A stretch of 64,000 bases of DNA. It comes from CAXBNB01 sp040222275 (GTDB lineage Bacteria > Bacteroidota > Bacteroidia > Cytophagales > Cyclobacteriaceae). Every line of letters starts with the position of its first letter. Position 1 is the stretch's first letter. The notes below the pieces were generated by a model, which was not told the origin of the DNA, ran no database searches, and saw only the letters and a list, made by a program, of their open reading frames with translations. The translations under genes and the position numbers were made by a program. Shown here piece after piece: positions 62,102 to 64,000 of the stretch. Location of the stretch: NCBI GenBank assembly GCA_040222275.1, contig JAVKDJ010000043.1, positions 17,390-81,389 of the forward strand. Direction: 5' to 3'.

Positions 62102-63217
62102 ATGGAAAATTTTGTGGTATCGGCAAGGAAGTACAGGCCCATGGGCTTTGACGAAGTAGTTGGGCAAGGCCACATCACTACTACCCTCAAAAACGCCATC
62201 GACAACAACCACCTGGCCCAGGCGCTGTTGTTTTGCGGTCCCAGGGGAGTAGGTAAAACGACCTGTGCAAGGATACTGGCACGAATGGTAAATGGATTTG
62301 AAGAAACCACCAGTGGTGATTCATCAAATTCCCTCAACATATATGAGCTGGATGCCGCCTCCAACAACTCTGTGGATGACATCCGTAACCTCATCGATCA
62401 GGTGAGGTACCCACCCCAGCAAGGTAAGTTCAAGGTGTATATCATAGATGAGGTGCACATGCTGTCCAACCAGGCTTTCAACGCCTTTTTGAAAACCCTG
62501 GAAGAACCTCCCGCCTATGCTATATTCATCCTGGCCACAACAGAAAAGCACAAGGTAATCCCTACCATACTTTCGAGGTGCCAGATTTTCGATTTCAACC
62601 GAATTGAAATTTCTGACATCACCTGGCAGCTCAAGAAGATTGCCGAAAAGGAAAATATTGAAGCGGAAGAGGAAGCATTGCACCTGATTTCCCAAAAAGC
62701 CGATGGGGCTCTTAGGGATGCCCTGTCAATTTTTGACCTGATCGTTACCTTTTCTTCTGGCAACAAAGTAACCTATCAGGATGCAATCAAAAACCTCCAC
62801 ATCCTGGATTATGACTATTTCTTTCAGGTAACTGAGCTACTACACAATGAAAAACTCCCTGAATCACTGCTTTTGTTCAATGACATATTAAAGGAGGGCT
62901 TTGATGGGCACAATTTCGTGGTAGGCCTGGCCGAACACCTGAGGAATATTATGGTATGCAAAGATCCTCAGACGGTGAAACTGCTGGAAGTTTCTGAAGG
63001 AGTGAAAAAGAAATATGTGGAGCAATCCGGTGCGGTATCTTTGTCATTCATCCTTTCGGCACTCAATATCCTCAACATTTGCGACCTGAACTATAAATCA
63101 AGCAAAAACCAGCGGCTCCATGTAGAATTGGCCCTGATGAAGATTTCCTATCTCAACCAGGCTTTCAACCTGAACCAGATCGCACCGACGGAATTAAAAA
63201 AAAAAGTCCTGAATTAG
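62102..63217 (+). CDS. dnaX: DNA polymerase III subunit gamma (dnaX zero-frame product)
   Basis: 371 aa AAA+ clamp-loader protein. MENFVVSARKYRP start is typical. Walker A GPRGVGKTT (about 44), Walker B DEVHML (about 118), sensor motif ATTEKHKVIPTILSRCQ, then domain III helices. It loads the sliding clamp with delta and delta-prime. The cysteine-rich zinc module that normally lies between Walker A and DAASN is absent: ARILARMVNGFEETTSGD holds no cysteine pairs and the segment is about ten residues short. The frame ends at TAG just after an A10 tract, giving a gamma-length protein. Confidence 0.93.
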   Translation: MENFVVSARKYRPMGFDEVVGQGHITTTLKNAIDNNHLAQALLFCGPRGVGKTTCARILARMVNGFEETTSGDSSNSLNIYELDAASNNSVDDIRNLIDQVRYPPQQGKFKVYIIDEVHMLSNQAFNAFLKTLEEPPAYAIFILATTEKHKVIPTILSRCQIFDFNRIEISDITWQLKKIAEKENIEAEEEALHLISQKADGALRDALSIFDLIVTFSSGNKVTYQDAIKNLHILDYDYFFQVTELLHNEKLPESLLLFNDILKEGFDGHNFVVGLAEHLRNIMVCKDPQTVKLLEVSEGVKKKYVEQSGAVSLSFILSALNILNICDLNYKSSKNQRLHVELALMKISYLNQAFNLNQIAPTELKKKVLN

Positions 63218-63765
63218 CACCAAACCAAACCCAAACTTCCGAAACTGCGCCGGCACCCCAGGCCCCAGTCTCTCCTGCTCCGGTCAAAGTAGCCCCAAGG
63301 ACAGCTCCCGCAAAGAAAGAAACCCCTAAGCTGACCGACATCTTCAAAAAAGAAGAGCGGGTGGAAAAAGAAGAGGTTCAGATTGACGACTCTGACAAAC
63401 GCAAAAAACCACTGACCCTGGAGCATGTAGACCAGGCCATTAACAGGTATATAGACGAAAAAAATGTTGCGAGTTCTTTTCGTTCGTTGCTGAAAAACGA
63501 GGTGAAAATTGTCGAGGAGCACACCCTAGAATTGCAGCTCAAAAACTCTGTGGAGAAAAAGTTTTTAGGTGAAATAGAAGTGGAATTGGTGAAATTTCTC
63601 CGGGATGCCCTGGAAAATGATTATGTGCTCGTTTCTACTTCGTTTAACCAGGCCGAAACTGTAAGGACCGCCTACACCAATGCAGAAATTTTTGAGGAAA
63701 TGCTGGCCAAAAAACCCGAACTCATCAAACTCCGGGACGAACTGGGGCTGGACACGGATTTTTAA
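63187..63765 (+). CDS. dnaX: DnaX tau-specific C-terminal part (-1 frame)
   Basis: In the -1 frame the sequence continues without a stop from the A10 tract to TAA at 63765: KSPELAPNQTQTSETAP, a Pro/Ala-rich linker, LTDIFKKEERVEKEE, then a domain that continues LEHVDQAINRYIDEKN and ends ELIKLRDELGLDTDF. This is the polymerase-binding end of tau in Bacteroidota. A full tau of about 554 aa needs a -1 frameshift or insertion of one A in the message. No separate start codon is convincing; the internal ATG sits at the conventional frame start 63361 only as GTG. Confidence 0.85.
   Translation, partial: DGIKKKSPELAPNQTQTSETAPAPQAPVSPAPVKVAPRTAPAKKETPKLTDIFKKEERVEKEEVQIDDSDKRKKPLTLEHVDQAINRYIDEKNVASSFRSLLKNEVKIVEEHTLELQLKNSVEKKFLGEIEVELVKFLRDALENDYVLVSTSFNQAETVRTAYTNAEIFEEMLAKKPELIKLRDELGLDTDF
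63193..63206 (+). other. dnaX slippery site (T2A10G)
   Basis: Zero-frame codons TTA AAA AAA AAA GTC; the -1 frame reads AAA AAA AAA AGT. The ten-A run (63196-63205) allows ribosomal -1 slippage or polymerase stuttering, as known for dnaX in other bacteria. A sequencing miscount of the homopolymer is the alternative. Confidence 0.7.
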
Positions 63766-64000
63766 ATCCATTTCTCAGCTTTATCAACTTGCCCAAAGGC
63801 AACTTTTGCCAATAGATTTGCACAAGTGCCCAGATTTTATATTGCCCCCTACCCCTCTCAAAGTAAACCTGCGGTCATACCCATCTTGAATATCTTTGGA
63901 AGATAGACGAAAATTGTGGATCATGTGGTAAAACTGCCTTGACCAAATTAGGGTGCTTGCCAATTCTGGGGCAGGAACCTGTCCAGGTCATTGACCTTGG
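63766..64000. other. Non-coding tail, possibly the 3' end of a leftward gene
   Basis: No complete gene. On the minus strand from 64000 to 63948 an open end reads VNDLDRFLPQNWQAP and stops, which could be the C-terminus of a gene outside the window. It is reminiscent of IS66-type transposase ends, but is too short to assign. Confidence 0.2.

Noticed and set aside
1..64000. CRISPR array, prophage or complete insertion sequence
   Set aside because: No direct-repeat/spacer pattern, phage structural genes or transposase gene was seen in the window.

Overview
The window looks like a stretch of a Bacteroidota chromosome, most likely a marine Cytophagales-type bacterium. The evidence is two SusC/SusD pairs, each preceded by an ECF sigma factor and a FecR-type anti-sigma; promoters of the Bacteroidota type (TTG, about 20 nt, TAnnTTTG); weak Shine-Dalgarno signals; and a tmRNA whose tag reads GENNYALAA. 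About 60 kb is one very large polysaccharide utilization locus (PUL). The last 2.5 kb is housekeeping (tmRNA gene, dnaX).

Layout, with almost everything on the minus strand and so transcribed leftward. (1) 61.0-52.9 kb: sigma factor, FecR, SusC, SusD and a small lipoprotein, closed by a hairpin. (2) 52.6-22.4 kb: an apparently continuous 19-gene operon with short gaps or ATGA overlaps. It carries eleven S1 sulfatases, two GH117-like enzymes, GH97, GH116, a beta-helix protein, a secreted lactonase-like propeller, a ThuA-domain protein and one protein of unknown function. (3) 22.2-21.6 kb: a toxin-antitoxin pair. (4) 20.6-19.0 kb: an AraC-family regulator (plus strand), divergent from L-fuconate dehydratase. 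(5) 18.9-11.6 kb: a second sigma/FecR/SusC/SusD set. (6) 11.2 kb to the left edge: a second degradative operon with GH29 fucosidase, an esterase, two sulfatases, two GH28 proteins, a KdgF-like cupin and a TIM-barrel hydrolase. It is interrupted by a MITE-like element and a decayed gene.

The enzyme mix (GH29, fuconate dehydratase, GH28, KdgF-like cupin, GH117, 13 sulfatases) suggests a heavily sulfated, fucose- and uronate-containing algal polysaccharide. The exact substrate cannot be read from sequence. No sulfatase-maturation enzyme, recognised polysaccharide lyase or later fucose-catabolism gene was seen here.

The two most interesting signals are regulatory. First, a 38-bp element with strictly conserved spacing (GAAAAATTGA, 17 nt, TTTGC) occurs upstream of the GH29 operon, the fuconate dehydratase/AraC pair and the 30-kb sulfatase operon, and nowhere else that I found. 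It is a candidate operator of the local AraC protein and would join three transcription units into one regulon. Second, both susC genes begin in an identical 27-nt segment that contains a plus-strand TAATTTTG promoter element. This is followed 65-110 nt later by a hairpin plus T7 on the plus strand, which predicts a cis-antisense small RNA across each susC leader.
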